Source: Pontibacter korlensis
GTDB taxonomy: Bacteria > Bacteroidota > Bacteroidia > Cytophagales > Hymenobacteraceae
Direction of reading: 5' to 3'
NCBI RefSeq assembly: GCF_000973725.1
Contig: NZ_CP009621.1
Span: 4,395,001 to 4,459,000, forward strand
DNA: 64,000 bases
Numbering within the stretch: the stretch's first letter is position 1; the number at the start of each line of letters is the position of its first letter. The position numbers were made by a program, and so were the translations under genes. Of this stretch, positions 1 through 9,633 are shown in pieces. Under the pieces are notes generated by a model. That model ran no database searches. It worked only from the letters and a program-made list of their open reading frames with translations, and had not been told where the DNA came from.

Positions 1-1
1 T

Positions 2-2236
2 GGAAGCTTCATCTATGTTTCAAAAGCTGTAGAAGAGATTCTTGGGTTTAAACAGGAGGAGCTTTTGGAGAAGCAGACTTGCCATGTCATACACCCTGCA
101 GATCTTGCTGCTGTACAGCAGCAGGTAAAGGTTGAGGTTCTGGAGAAAAAGAAAAGTTTAACGCTACAGCACCGTATGCTGCGTCGGGACGGATCCGAGT
201 TGTGGGTGGAGACTGATATAAGCCCAATCCTCAATGAATTAGGAGAACCTGTTAAGTTCCAGTCTGCGGCACGAGATATTACTGAACGACGGAAAGCTGA
301 TAAATCCCTGAAGAACAGCGAGAAAAAGTATCGGGACCTAATCAATTACAGCCAAGCCTTTATTTGCACCCACGACTTAGAAGGAGTAATACACTCAGTT
401 AACCCATACCTTTTGAACATGCTGGGGTATACCTCTGAAGAGATGATTGGTCATAATCTGGTTGAATTCTTCCCTGCAGAGAACAAAGCTAAATTCACTT
501 TGTATCTCCAGCAGTTTAGCAACAAAAACTTGATGGAAGGTGTGCTTACTATACTGGATAAGGAAAAAGAGCAACGCCACCTGTACTACCACAATTATAA
601 GGTAGAAGAGCCAAACATGGCTCCTTACATCATCGCCATTGCACAGGATATAACAGACCGTATGCGTACAGAACAGCAGTTAACCAAAGCCAAGGAAGCT
701 GCGGAGGAATCAGCACGTGTTAAGGAGAACTTCCTGGCAAACATGAGCCATGAGATACGTACGCCAATGAACGGTATATTGGGTATGGCGAGCCTGCTCA
801 ATAAAACTCAGCTAGACGATGTACAGCAGAATTACCTGAAGATCATCCGGCAGTCAGCCGACAACCTACTGGTTGTGATTAATGACATTTTGGATATAGC
901 TAAGATAGAAGCAGGAAAACTGGAACTGGAGGAAATACCGTTTAACCTGGCAGATGCAGTTCAGGTAGCTTTCCAGACGTTCATCTATAAAGCAGAAGAA
1001 AAAGAAATTGCTTATATCCTGAAGCCTTTGGAATTGACGCACACGATGGTTTTAGGTGACCCATACCGCCTGAACCAGGTACTGCTCAACCTACTAAGCA
1101 ATGCAATCAAGTTTACAGACATGGGTAGCGTTACGCTTGATTGTAAACTACTGGAGGAACAGGAGGATAGGTTAACAGTTGAGTTTTCTGTTACTGACAC
1201 CGGCATAGGTATACCTGAGACTAAAATTGATTACATCTTTGAAGGCTTCAGCCAGGCTTATTCTAGTACTACGCGCAAGTATGGCGGCACAGGACTTGGC
1301 CTCAGCATCTCTAAAACGTTAATCGAAATGCAGGAAGGCAAAATTTGGGTTGAAAGCGCAGAAGACGCCGGTAGCACTTTTAAATTTGTACTTACTTACA
1401 TGAAATCGGCGGAAGCTGAGGTTACCAGACTCGAAGAGCAAACTGACTACAGTAGCCTAGGCCCTATCAGTATACTTTTAGCGGAAGATAACGAGGTTAA
1501 CATTTTCCTGGCCCAGTCCATTTTAGAAGGCTGGGGTGCCAAAGTTGATGTGGCTTATAATGGTCGGGAAGCAGTAGAACTGGCGGAGAAAAACGATTAC
1601 GACATTGTGCTGATGGATATCCAGATGCCGGAGCTAAGCGGCCTGGATGCGACTCATAGAATACGTAGTTCCGAAAACAAGGTAAAAGCCAACATTCCGA
1701 TCATAGCACTTACAGCTAATGCACTTAAAGGCGATGCTGAAAAGTACTTAACAGCTGGAATGAACGATTATGTGTCAAAGCCTTTTGAAGAGGAAAAGCT
1801 GTTCATGAAAATTGCGGCCTTACTACCACATAAGCGCAGAAGATCATCGGAAGCCGAGGCTGATTCACAAGCACCTGCTAAGGCTGCTGTTGCTAGTGAG
1901 CCACTTTATGACCTGAGCCTCCTGGAAAAGATATCCCGTGGAAATCAGACTTTCATCAAGCGTACAAAACAGCTATTTGTGGAGACTGTGCCTGTAACGG
2001 TTTCAGACATGCAGCAAAAGCGAGATCAGGAAGATTGGACAGGCGTAAGTGCTGCTGCCCATAAGCTTAAGTCTACCATAGACACCATGCGTATCGACAA
2101 ATTAAAGGAAGTAGTGCGTCGTATCGAAAGCAACGCTAAGGCTCAGGAGGATATACCTACTGTAAATGCAGACATTGAAGTATTGGTTGAAGTAATAGAT
2201 CAAGTTGTCGATCAACTGTCCGCTGATTTAGCTTAA
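2..2236 (+). CDS. Hybrid sensor histidine kinase (PAS-PAS-HisKA-HATPase-REC-Hpt), 5' end outside window
   Basis: The reading frame is open from base 2, and residues before the first possible start (GSFIYVSKAVEEILGF) already belong to a PAS domain, so the gene begins upstream of the window. Order seen: PAS to about base 290 (ending ARDITERR), second PAS about 320-660 (ending AQDITDRM), HisKA with NMSHEIRTPMNG (phospho-acceptor His at 749-751), N box LLSNAIKFT, G1 DTGIGIP, G2 GGTGLGLSIS, receiver domain with LMDIQMP (Asp at 1616-1618), and a C-terminal Hpt domain with AAHKLKS (His at 2060-2062). Carrying both REC and Hpt indicates an internal four-step phosphorelay. No transmembrane segment is visible in this part. 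The signal sensed and the partner regulator are unknown. A terminator follows directly. Confidence 0.95.
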   Translation, partial: GSFIYVSKAVEEILGFKQEELLEKQTCHVIHPADLAAVQQQVKVEVLEKKKSLTLQHRMLRRDGSELWVETDISPILNELGEPVKFQSAARDITERRKADKSLKNSEKKYRDLINYSQAFICTHDLEGVIHSVNPYLLNMLGYTSEEMIGHNLVEFFPAENKAKFTLYLQQFSNKNLMEGVLTILDKEKEQRHLYYHNYKVEEPNMAPYIIAIAQDITDRMRTEQQLTKAKEAAEESARVKENFLANMSHEIRTPMNGILGMASLLNKTQLDDVQQNYLKIIRQSADNLLVVINDILDIAKIEAGKLELEEIPFNLADAVQVAFQTFIYKAEEKEIAYILKPLELTHTMVLGDPYRLNQVLLNLLSNAIKFTDMGSVTLDCKLLEEQEDRLTVEFSVTDTGIGIPETKIDYIFEGFSQAYSSTTRKYGGTGLGLSISKTLIEMQEGKIWVESAEDAGSTFKFVLTYMKSAEAEVTRLEEQTDYSSLGPISILLAEDNEVNIFLAQSILEGWGAKVDVAYNGREAVELAEKNDYDIVLMDIQMPELSGLDATHRIRSSENKVKANIPIIALTANALKGDAEKYLTAGMNDYVSKPFEEEKLFMKIAALLPHKRRRSSEAEADSQAPAKAAVASEPLYDLSLLEKISRGNQTFIKRTKQLFVETVPVTVSDMQQKRDQEDWTGVSAAAHKLKSTIDTMRIDKLKEVVRRIESNAKAQEDIPTVNADIEVLVEVIDQVVDQLSADLA

Positions 2237-2258
2237 GTTTTGTACTCATATTCTACCC

Positions 2259-2300
2259 AGAGCCGTTTTTCCAGAACATGAAAAAACGGCTCTTTCTTTT
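2259..2300 (+). terminator. Terminator after the hybrid kinase
   Basis: AGAGCCGTTTTT and AAAAAACGGCTCT form a 12-bp stem with a 10-base loop, followed by TTCTTTT. Confidence 0.85.
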
Positions 2301-2430
2301 CCTACCAGGCTTGCTCCTATTTACCGCACAAGTCCACATCTCCCCTACCCTATTTAATTGGTCTTTAAGGAGAAAGATGAACTATAGAATTTGTATATTC
2401 ATTCTGTAAGAGCCACCGCAGAATTAGCAT

Positions 2431-3594
2431 ATGCAACAGTATGAAATTAAGGATTTACCGGATCTGGTTAAATTTCGCCACACCCTGCACCAGTATCCAG
2501 ATTTATCAGGTGCTGAAGGGGACACAGCGCAGCGGGTTGTAGAACAGATTCAAAAGTATGAGCCTGATGCCATACTTACCCAAGTAGGTGGCACTGGTGT
2601 GGTAGCTGTTTTCGAAGGTAAAGATTCCTCCCAAGGCCCTGTGATACTTTTCCGCGCAGAACTGGATGCTTTACCAATAGTAGAAACCAATCCGCACCTG
2701 CAACATCAATCAGCAAGAGCAGGAGTTGCACATCTCTGTGGGCACGATGGACATATGACCATTTTGATAGGGCTCGCCAGCTTACTGCACCAGCAAAAAC
2801 CTGCTAGAGGCAAGGTACTGCTATTGTTTCAACCTGCTGAGGAAACAGGTGCAGGCGCTTATGCCATGCTACAAGACGAAAGGCTGCTGGAGCTAAAACC
2901 AGACTACGTTTACGCCTTACACAACCTACCCGGTAGGCCAAAGAACCAGATTGTGGTACGGGACAATGTTTTTGCTTCGGCCTCTACCGGTATGATTGTC
3001 GAGCTCTTCGGTAAACCCTCACATGCCGCTGAGCCGGAAAATGGAGTAAACCCTGGTCAGGCAATGGCTGAAATGATATTGGCTTTCAACCAGATTGTGC
3101 AGCAAAAAGAGCTATTTCAGGACCTGACGCTGCTTACCGTCATACACGCACGGCTTGGGGAAATAGCCTTTGGAACTAATCCAGGCTACGGAACCGTAAT
3201 GGCTACGCTCCGCTCCTATCATACCGCTGACCTTCAAATTCTAAAGACTATAACTAAACAACATGTGCAGCAGATTGCTGAACGGCATGGGCTAAAGTTT
3301 AACATCAGCTTTGTAGAGGAATTTCCGGCTACAGTAAACCATGTACAGGAAGTGCAGTGGGTGCGGAAGGCTGCTGAAAAACTCAAACTCGAGGTAGCAA
3401 ACGCCGTGGATCCTTTCAGGTGGTCAGAAGACTTTGGCCATTTTACAGCCAGGTACAAAGGCGCTTTGTTTGGAATTGGAGCCGGCACAGAACAGCCACA
3501 GCTACACCACTCCAACTACGACTTTCCAGATGAAATCATACCCACTGGCGCCAAGCTTTTCTACAGCATTGTTCAGGAAATACTAAACGCATAA
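2431..3594 (+). CDS. M20-family amidohydrolase (hippurate/N-acyl-amino-acid hydrolase type)
   Basis: 387 residues, the usual length for cytosolic M20D amidohydrolases, with no signal peptide. The metal-binding signature is intact: LCGHDGHM (Cys and two His), the EE pair in PAEETGAGA, HNLPG, and the late His in LHHSNYDF. The dimerisation/lid domain contains GKPSHAAEP. These enzymes hydrolyse N-acyl or N-aryl amino acids (hippurate, IAA conjugates, N-acetylated amino acids); the substrate cannot be told from sequence. The ATG at 2431 gives a normal N-terminus. It is followed after 6 bases by an alanine racemase gene, so the two are probably co-transcribed and may act in one amino-acid salvage route (inference). 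Confidence 0.93.
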   Translation: MQQYEIKDLPDLVKFRHTLHQYPDLSGAEGDTAQRVVEQIQKYEPDAILTQVGGTGVVAVFEGKDSSQGPVILFRAELDALPIVETNPHLQHQSARAGVAHLCGHDGHMTILIGLASLLHQQKPARGKVLLLFQPAEETGAGAYAMLQDERLLELKPDYVYALHNLPGRPKNQIVVRDNVFASASTGMIVELFGKPSHAAEPENGVNPGQAMAEMILAFNQIVQQKELFQDLTLLTVIHARLGEIAFGTNPGYGTVMATLRSYHTADLQILKTITKQHVQQIAERHGLKFNISFVEEFPATVNHVQEVQWVRKAAEKLKLEVANAVDPFRWSEDFGHFTARYKGALFGIGAGTEQPQLHHSNYDFPDEIIPTGAKLFYSIVQEILNA

Positions 3595-3600
3595 CACCCT

Positions 3601-4752
3601 ATGTTCCATAGCTCTTACATTGAGATCAGTAAATCGGCACTTCAAAATAACATCAATTTTCTCCGGAAGGAAATCGGTCCTTACGTAAAGCTATCTTCTG
3701 TAATCAAGGGTAATGCATACGGTCATGGTATAGAGCCTTTTGCTGCTATTGCACAAGAATGTGGGGTTGACCACTTCTCGGTGTTCAGCGCTGATGAGGC
3801 ACTGCGCCTGCTACCAACACTAAAGAAGCCTGCCACTATCATGATCATGGGGTATCTGGATAACCCGGAACTGGAGTGGGCAATCCAAAACGATATGGAG
3901 TTTTTTGTATTTGAGTTAGATAGACTAATAGAAGCAGGAAAAGCCGCTAAAAAACTACAGAAAAGAGCATGTGTACACCTGGAACTGGAAACAGGTATGA
4001 ACCGGACAGGCTTTGGCGAGAACGAAATAAACAATGTTCTTTCAGTTCTGGAGGAACACAAAGAGTACCTGGAGCTGAAAGGAGTTTGCACCCACTTCGC
4101 CGGTGCGGAAAGTTTTCAGAACCACGATCGTGTACAGGAGCAGCTAAACCGCTATAAGCAACAGCTGCAGCGCCTGCAGGCAAGTGGATATACGCCTGAA
4201 CAATGCCATACTGCTTGTTCTGCAGCCATGGTCTCCTACCCTGAGACCCGAATGGACATGGTGCGCATAGGCATTATGCAGTATGGTCTATGGCCTAGCC
4301 CAGAAACCTATATACAGTACATTGGGCAGCGTGAAGAAAAACTGGACCCATTGCAGCGACTCATTAACTGGAAGAGCCACGTCATGACGCTTAAGTATGT
4401 GTCTCAGGGGGAGTATATTGGCTATGGCACTTCTTACCAGGCCTCCCGCGACATGACAGTGGCCATTGTACCTGTTGGTTATGCTTGGGGCTACAGCCGC
4501 ACTCTCAGCAACCACGGTCAGGTGCTGATTAATGGAGTACGCGCTGCAGTAGTGGGCATCGTGAACATGAATGTTATGATGGTTCAGGTTACCGAAATTC
4601 ATGATGTAAGGAAGGGAGATGAGGTAGTTTTACTTGGCAAACAGGGCAGTGAAAGTATAACTGTAGCTTCTTTCGGAGAGTTAAGTACACAGCTTAATTA
4701 TGAACTTCTCACACGCCTACCCATAAACATCCCCCGGTATGTAGTAGATTAA
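3601..4752 (+). CDS. alr: Alanine racemase, stand-alone form
   Basis: 383 residues, standard length. PLP-dependent TIM-barrel racemase interconverting L- and D-alanine. The Schiff-base lysine is K36 in VIKGNAYGHG (usually KANAYGHG, here G37). MNRTGFGE is the usual Arg-containing motif, and GYGTSY carries the expected second catalytic tyrosine. The motif that is normally GRVCMD near the active site reads GIVNMN here, so Arg and Asp are replaced. Many Bacteroidota carry their main Alr fused to MurF, so this separate copy could be a paralogue with another role or substrate. Read with the preceding M20 amidohydrolase (6-base gap). Fold certain, strict alanine specificity less so. Confidence 0.88.
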   Translation: MFHSSYIEISKSALQNNINFLRKEIGPYVKLSSVIKGNAYGHGIEPFAAIAQECGVDHFSVFSADEALRLLPTLKKPATIMIMGYLDNPELEWAIQNDMEFFVFELDRLIEAGKAAKKLQKRACVHLELETGMNRTGFGENEINNVLSVLEEHKEYLELKGVCTHFAGAESFQNHDRVQEQLNRYKQQLQRLQASGYTPEQCHTACSAAMVSYPETRMDMVRIGIMQYGLWPSPETYIQYIGQREEKLDPLQRLINWKSHVMTLKYVSQGEYIGYGTSYQASRDMTVAIVPVGYAWGYSRTLSNHGQVLINGVRAAVVGIVNMNVMMVQVTEIHDVRKGDEVVLLGKQGSESITVASFGELSTQLNYELLTRLPINIPRYVVD

Positions 4753-4770
4753 TCAAGAAGTTTAACCTAC

Positions 4771-6450
4771 CTATTGTTTTGCCATGTTGTTCAGGCCCAT
4801 ACTTGAGAGACCTCCGCTTACAAGGCAACTCTTCCAATAGTTGAAGATGGACTTTTGGGGATCTCTTGTAACCGTGATGTTGCCAGTACGTGGCTGCTCC
4901 CCTTCGCTGGGGTTACTGCTTTTGATAGCTACTTTATTCGCTAGAAATGATAGCACTTCCTTTCCTAGGCCTTGCTGCCCGCCGCTTCCTTTGTTCAGCA
5001 GCTCAATTTTTAGGTTATTGTAGAGCAGCATCATACTTCCATTTGCACTTGTGTTGTTCAGTTCTGCGTTAAACTTACCGCTACTCACCACACCGCTTGC
5101 TATTTTGACGAAGGCTGTGGGCACCAGAATGGGATTCAGAACCTGCAAGTTTGCCCCACCTACAGTACCACTTAAAGTATGATATCCATCTTTGTTTAGT
5201 AAAGGTATACGAATAGTTACTTCCACTTTAGCACGATCCATTACCATTGTACTTACCTTTACTACTGCAGGATTCTCATTTGTCATGTGCTCAGGTATAT
5301 TCGATACATTAGCTATTGTGCTGCTCACCTTATGAAAAGTTATATGGCCACGTTCTGTTGCTGCGGGAGCCAACTCTTCGTACCGAATGTACCCATTTTG
5401 TATTTCAAGAGTATCTAGCAGGAAGCGGGGCTTTATACCCTGCACTATCTCGTGAGGCGTTGGCTTGTTTTCCTCATCCTGAAAGTCTTTCTTATTTTTG
5501 AATGCTATCAAAGAGGGGGTTTGCAGCAGCAGGTGCTTTGCCTTTAAGCTATTAGTACGGGAATGTTCTGCAAAGGCAACGCCACTTATACTTACCTTCT
5601 TTACCTCTACCTTTTGGTGCGTTGCGGCTTTCCCTTTAACTTTTGAAAGCGCCGCCTGGTCAACCAGAGGAGTAAACTTTATACCTGATGCCACCACTGT
5701 ACCAGATGCTGTACTTACCGCTATAGAATCAGAAGTAGCTTCATGTAGACCGTCAGATAAGATATAGCGTGCACCCTGAGCCGTAAACTCATATTTCTTT
5801 GCATAGTAAGCCCTGGTTGGATCATTAAAAGATGTGCTATCTAAAATAAAATCGGTAACACCCAAGTTGAATTGTTTCAAAGCAAACACAGTATCTGTAC
5901 CTGCCTCTACTTTACTCCGGTAACGAAGGCGGGCTCTGCTCACACTAATTTTTCCTATAGATAGCCCTTTCAAAAATCCTTTCGCAGTCTGATGCATCGG
6001 CACATGGCTTTCAGTAGTATCCTGCCTCATAACCGTCATCAGTAACTTCGGTTGCTGAACAACAATTTCATCCAACTGCACACTATTGTTAAACAGCACC
6101 TTAAAGTAACTCAGCTTCCTTATAGCCACTGAACCAGTTTGGAACTCTACTAGCGTTCGCGACACATTGCTTCCCTGAGAGCTCAGTTCATTCCATCTAT
6201 CGTAGTCTGGTTTGAGCGATAGACTATCAACAGACAGACTTCCTACAAATGGCGATGTTGATAGACCAAATACTTGTAACTTATAAACTCCTTTAGATTG
6301 ATCAGCTACCATTCTTTCGATCTTTCCTTCCAACCAGAACGTGAAAATGAACAGTCCTAAAAATAGCACAAGAGCTATACCCACTACCCATGCTGTTACT
6401 TTTAGCCATTTATTTGTCTTCTTTGCGTTATTCTTCGTGTATTGATACAT
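4771..6450 (-). CDS. AsmA-like inner-membrane-anchored protein
   Basis: 559 residues. After a basic N-terminus (KKTNKWLKV) there is one transmembrane helix (about residues 18-40, AWVVGIALVLFLGLFIFTFWL). The rest is a long, repetitive, beta-rich periplasmic region with LSVDSLSLKPDY and repeated short hydrophobic strands, as in AsmA/DUF748 and bridge-like lipid-transport proteins. Those families are linked to outer-membrane assembly and phospholipid transfer. No catalytic motif is seen. It is convergent with alr, whose stop lies 18 bases away, and divergent from the alpha/beta hydrolase upstream. Function is only suggested by architecture. Confidence 0.75.
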   Translation of the reverse strand: MYQYTKNNAKKTNKWLKVTAWVVGIALVLFLGLFIFTFWLEGKIERMVADQSKGVYKLQVFGLSTSPFVGSLSVDSLSLKPDYDRWNELSSQGSNVSRTLVEFQTGSVAIRKLSYFKVLFNNSVQLDEIVVQQPKLLMTVMRQDTTESHVPMHQTAKGFLKGLSIGKISVSRARLRYRSKVEAGTDTVFALKQFNLGVTDFILDSTSFNDPTRAYYAKKYEFTAQGARYILSDGLHEATSDSIAVSTASGTVVASGIKFTPLVDQAALSKVKGKAATHQKVEVKKVSISGVAFAEHSRTNSLKAKHLLLQTPSLIAFKNKKDFQDEENKPTPHEIVQGIKPRFLLDTLEIQNGYIRYEELAPAATERGHITFHKVSSTIANVSNIPEHMTNENPAVVKVSTMVMDRAKVEVTIRIPLLNKDGYHTLSGTVGGANLQVLNPILVPTAFVKIASGVVSSGKFNAELNNTSANGSMMLLYNNLKIELLNKGSGGQQGLGKEVLSFLANKVAIKSSNPSEGEQPRTGNITVTRDPQKSIFNYWKSCLVSGGLSSMGLNNMAKQ

Positions 6451-6642
6451 TTAAGCTGTTGTTTTGACCTGCATACGAGAATTTTAACTATTGGCTAACG
6501 GCAATGTATAATTAGCCCAACCTACCATATGCTGGTTAAGTGACTAAAATGCTCTATATATATCAAAGATTAAGACTTGCTTCCCCTTCAGCATGAAGGA
6601 CAAGAAACAGTGGTGTTAGTCAGAAAACTAAAGACTTAAACT

Positions 6643-7506
6643 ATGGAATCACCAAAATGGATTGATCGCATCCTCTACCCTTTTGCCCATCATACGCTTC
6701 AGCTACCGCAAGGGCAAATGCATTATGTAGACGAAGGAGAGGGTGATCCTATAGTCTTTGTTCACGGTACCCCTACCTGGTCTTTTGTGTGGCGACAGCA
6801 GATAAAGTCTCTTAGCAGGTCACACCGCTGCATAGCACCCGATCATATTGGCTTTGGCTTATCCGATAAACCAGCGACATTTTCTTATAGTCCAGAGGCA
6901 CATGCAGATAACCTGGAGCACTTAATTAAGCACTTGCAGTTAAAGAACATTACGTTGGTAGTACACGACTTCGGCGGTCCCATAGGCTTAAGGTATGCGT
7001 TGCGCTATCCTGAGAACGTGAAAAACCTGATTATACTGAACACCTGGATGTGGAGTTTGGACAAGGAAGGCAGCATAACGAAGATCAGCAGGTTTATGGC
7101 AGGCAGTGTGGGCCGCTTTTTATACTTGCAGCTGGGCCTTTCTGCCAGAGTGCTACTCCCACAAGGTTATTTTGAGCGCAAGCATCTAACAAAGGACATC
7201 AAACAGCACTACTTGAAGCCTTTGTCCTCACCTGCACGGCGTATGGGAGCTTGGAGCTTTGCTAAAGCGCTGCATGAGGCAAATCCATACTTTGCAGCGC
7301 TTTGGCAACAACGCGAGAAGCTGCGGAACATGAACAAACTTATTTTGTGGGGAGAGAAGGATAAATTACTACCTCTGCACTTTCTGGAGCGGTGGCAAAA
7401 AGAGTTTCCGGAGGCACAGGTGAAGAAACTTAAAGCAGGACATTTTCTGCAAGAAGAAAAGGGCGGGGAAGTGGCCGATGCTATAAAGTCTTTATTAGCT
7501 ATATAA
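6643..7506 (+). CDS. Alpha/beta hydrolase, haloalkane-dehalogenase-like but lacking the halide-binding pair
   Basis: 287 residues. Fold motifs: oxyanion motif HGTPTWSF (residues 41-48), PDHIGFGLSDKP, nucleophile elbow VVHDFGGPIG with Asp109 as predicted nucleophile, the acid in LILWGEKDKLLP, and the catalytic His in LKAGHFLQEE. An Asp nucleophile places it in the haloalkane dehalogenase/epoxide hydrolase branch. True dehalogenases have Trp right after the nucleophile and Asn or Glu in the HGxP motif to hold halide. Here these are Phe110 and Thr43, so dehalogenation is unlikely and another ester, epoxide or lactone substrate is more plausible. No signal peptide, so cytosolic. Confidence 0.88.
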   Translation: MESPKWIDRILYPFAHHTLQLPQGQMHYVDEGEGDPIVFVHGTPTWSFVWRQQIKSLSRSHRCIAPDHIGFGLSDKPATFSYSPEAHADNLEHLIKHLQLKNITLVVHDFGGPIGLRYALRYPENVKNLIILNTWMWSLDKEGSITKISRFMAGSVGRFLYLQLGLSARVLLPQGYFERKHLTKDIKQHYLKPLSSPARRMGAWSFAKALHEANPYFAALWQQREKLRNMNKLILWGEKDKLLPLHFLERWQKEFPEAQVKKLKAGHFLQEEKGGEVADAIKSLLAI

Positions 7507-7551
7507 TATATAATGGCATAATTCTAGCAGTAGCTTTTGAAAATAAAAACT

Positions 7552-8145
7552 ATGAAAAAGCTACTAACACTTACACTTATCACAGCGCTGGCATTGGGGT
7601 TTAGTGCCTGCGATAAAGATCCTGATGAAGTTACCCCTACTGCCCAAGCAGAGTTAAACAGAGCTATCGTGTACTCCTACGAGCAGCCACAGTCTTTTTT
7701 GGTTAAGTTATATGGAGAAGGCTCCACTGAAACCTATGCCAGCTACGATACCGAACACTTCGGCATTTCCATCGGTGCTCCCTTGAATGTAGGCAAGGAT
7801 AACATCACATTTGTAATCAGTGAAGAGGACCTAAAAAGTAATTTATCAGGTGCATACACTCTGAAGACATTACCAGATGTGAGTGAAGGACAGGTTGATG
7901 TGACTTACTCCTATTTACGGGACGCGCACACAAGGTCTATCATTACTAGCGATAAGAGCAATATAGAAGGACATTTTACGATTAGCGCCCATGACACGAA
8001 GCGCCACCTAGTGAGCGGGACTTACGAGCTTGTAATACCCAACGCATATGACCCTACAGTAGATCAGTTCACGGAACCAAACCTGCGGCGCTGTGACATA
8101 TCCATTAGCGGTAGCTTCACTAATGTTAAGGTAATACAGGAGTAA
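7552..8145 (+). CDS. Hypothetical lipoprotein
   Basis: About 197 residues from the ATG at 7552, chosen because it begins a clean signal peptide (MKKLLTLTLITALALGFSAC) with a lipobox ending at Cys and followed by DKDPDE, typical of Bacteroidota surface or periplasmic lipoproteins. A TTG 15 bases upstream is in frame but less likely. The mature part is soluble, with no recognised domain. It lies 45 bases after the alpha/beta hydrolase on the same strand and could share its transcript. Function unknown. Confidence 0.8.
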   Translation: MKKLLTLTLITALALGFSACDKDPDEVTPTAQAELNRAIVYSYEQPQSFLVKLYGEGSTETYASYDTEHFGISIGAPLNVGKDNITFVISEEDLKSNLSGAYTLKTLPDVSEGQVDVTYSYLRDAHTRSIITSDKSNIEGHFTISAHDTKRHLVSGTYELVIPNAYDPTVDQFTEPNLRRCDISISGSFTNVKVIQE

Positions 8146-8149
8146 AAAG

Positions 8150-8188
8150 AAAAAGCCTCAGCAATACAAGTACTGCTGAGGCTTTTTC
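8150..8188. terminator. Bidirectional terminator between lipoprotein and hisIE
   Basis: AAAAGCCTCAGCA and TGCTGAGGCTTTTT form a 13-14 bp stem with a short loop. A and T runs on both flanks suit termination of the two convergent genes. Confidence 0.88.
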
Positions 8189-8201
8189 TTGAAGTTTATA
8201 G

Positions 8202-8813
8202 CTACTTCTTCTGGTGTCGATCCTGCAATACGGCTACTACATCTTTTAGCTCTAACCCTGTGGCTGCCAAAAGTACCAGTAAGTGATAAAGCAGATCTGC
8301 CGCCTCACCCTTCATAGTTTCCAGTTCACCAGCTACAGCATCTATCACTGTTTCTACAGCCTCCTCTCCTACCTTCTGCGCTATTTTATTCACCCCCTTT
8401 TCAAAAAGAAAGTTTGTATAAGAGCCTTCCGCAGGATTTGCTTTTCGCTCCTGAATCACCTGCTCCAGTTGCGCAATGAATTGTATAGCTGCTGTTCTGT
8501 TAGCTTTTTCCTCCTCACCAAAGCAGCTTGTGCTGCCTGTATGGCAAGTTGGTCCATTAGGTTTTACCTTGATGAGCAATGAGTCCGCATCACAATCGCC
8601 GGAGATACTAATAACTTCGAGAGTATTACCGGAAGTTTCTCCTTTGGTCCAGAGGCGGTTTTTTGAACGGGAGAAGAAGGTGACCAGCCCCTCCTGCTCT
8701 GTTTTTTCGAGTGCTTCCCGGTTCATATAACCCAGCATCAACACTTGTCCTGTATTATTATCCTGTATAACGGCAGGAATCAACCCACCTGTTTTGTCAA
8801 AATCTAGCTCCAC
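8202..8813 (-). CDS. hisI: Bifunctional phosphoribosyl-AMP cyclohydrolase / phosphoribosyl-ATP pyrophosphatase
   Basis: 203 residues, a HisIE fusion. HisI domain about 1-105, with LMLGYMN, SGDCDADSLLIKV and the metal-binding cysteines in GPTCHTGSTSCF. HisE domain about 110-203, with the GEEAVETVIDAV helix motif. It performs steps 2 and 3 of histidine synthesis. The start codon is GTG (MELDFDKTGG fits the family N-terminus and no upstream ATG is in frame). Last gene of the hisH-A-F-IE operon, 61 bases after hisF. Confidence 0.96.
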   Translation of the reverse strand: MELDFDKTGGLIPAVIQDNNTGQVLMLGYMNREALEKTEQEGLVTFFSRSKNRLWTKGETSGNTLEVISISGDCDADSLLIKVKPNGPTCHTGSTSCFGEEEKANRTAAIQFIAQLEQVIQERKANPAEGSYTNFLFEKGVNKIAQKVGEEAVETVIDAVAGELETMKGEAADLLYHLLVLLAATGLELKDVVAVLQDRHQKK

Positions 8814-8874
8814 AATAGAAGAGTTTATAGTTTAAGGGAGAGAGACAGCCTCTCACACTTCTTTACGACCGAAA

Positions 8875-9633
8875 TTATATACGCATTGCTATACCCTGAT
8901 TAGCCAAGTACTGCTTCAGGTCCGGAATACCAAGCTCGCGGAAGTGAAACAAGCTGGCAGCCAGAGCGGCATCAGCGTTAGCCTTTAAGAATGCATCAGC
9001 AAAATGCTCCATATTTCCGGCACCGCCCGAAGCAATAACCGGTACTGGCACTGCCTGTGCCACATCACGGGTAATATCCAGGGCAAACCCAGCTTTGGTA
9101 CCGTCGTTGTTCATACTTGTCAGCAGAATTTCTCCGGCCCCCAGTTCAACTACCTGCTTCGCCCAATCTACTGTGGCATGCTCTGTTTCCACTGTACCGG
9201 CACGGGCATATACTTTCCAGCCGCTGGCTTCGGTATACTTGGTATCAATGGCTACAGTAACGCACTGGCTGCCGAAGCGCTTTGCCAGCTCTTCTACCAA
9301 CTGAGGGTTTCTAATGGCAGAGGAGTTCACCGAAACCTTGTCGGCTCCGTTTTGCAACAATACCTCCACATCTTCCACTGCGCTAATGCCGCCGCCTACT
9401 GTAAAAGGTATATCAATATGCCGCGCAATGTCGCGCACCAATTCGGCAAATGTCTTACGCCCTTCGTTTGTGGCTGTAATATCCAAGAAAACCAGTTCAT
9501 CGGCACCTTGTGCAGCATACCATTTCGCCAGTTCCACAGGGTCCCCTGCATCCCGGATATTCTCAAACTGTACGCCTTTAACACAGCGGCCGCTTTTAAT
9601 GTCGAGGCAAGGTATAATGCGTTTGGTCAACAT
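8875..9633 (-). CDS. hisF: Imidazole glycerol phosphate synthase, cyclase subunit
   Basis: 252 residues, full length. (beta/alpha)8 barrel with the two catalytic aspartates in IPCLDIKSGRCVKG and VAIDTKYTE, and phosphate-binding motifs VGGGI and ASGGAG. It pairs with the HisH glutaminase encoded two genes upstream, using its ammonia to make IGP and AICAR. Its ATG overlaps the end of hisA by 7 bases, indicating translational coupling. Confidence 0.98.
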   Translation of the reverse strand: MLTKRIIPCLDIKSGRCVKGVQFENIRDAGDPVELAKWYAAQGADELVFLDITATNEGRKTFAELVRDIARHIDIPFTVGGGISAVEDVEVLLQNGADKVSVNSSAIRNPQLVEELAKRFGSQCVTVAIDTKYTEASGWKVYARAGTVETEHATVDWAKQVVELGAGEILLTSMNNDGTKAGFALDITRDVAQAVPVPVIASGGAGNMEHFADAFLKANADAALAASLFHFRELGIPDLKQYLANQGIAMRI

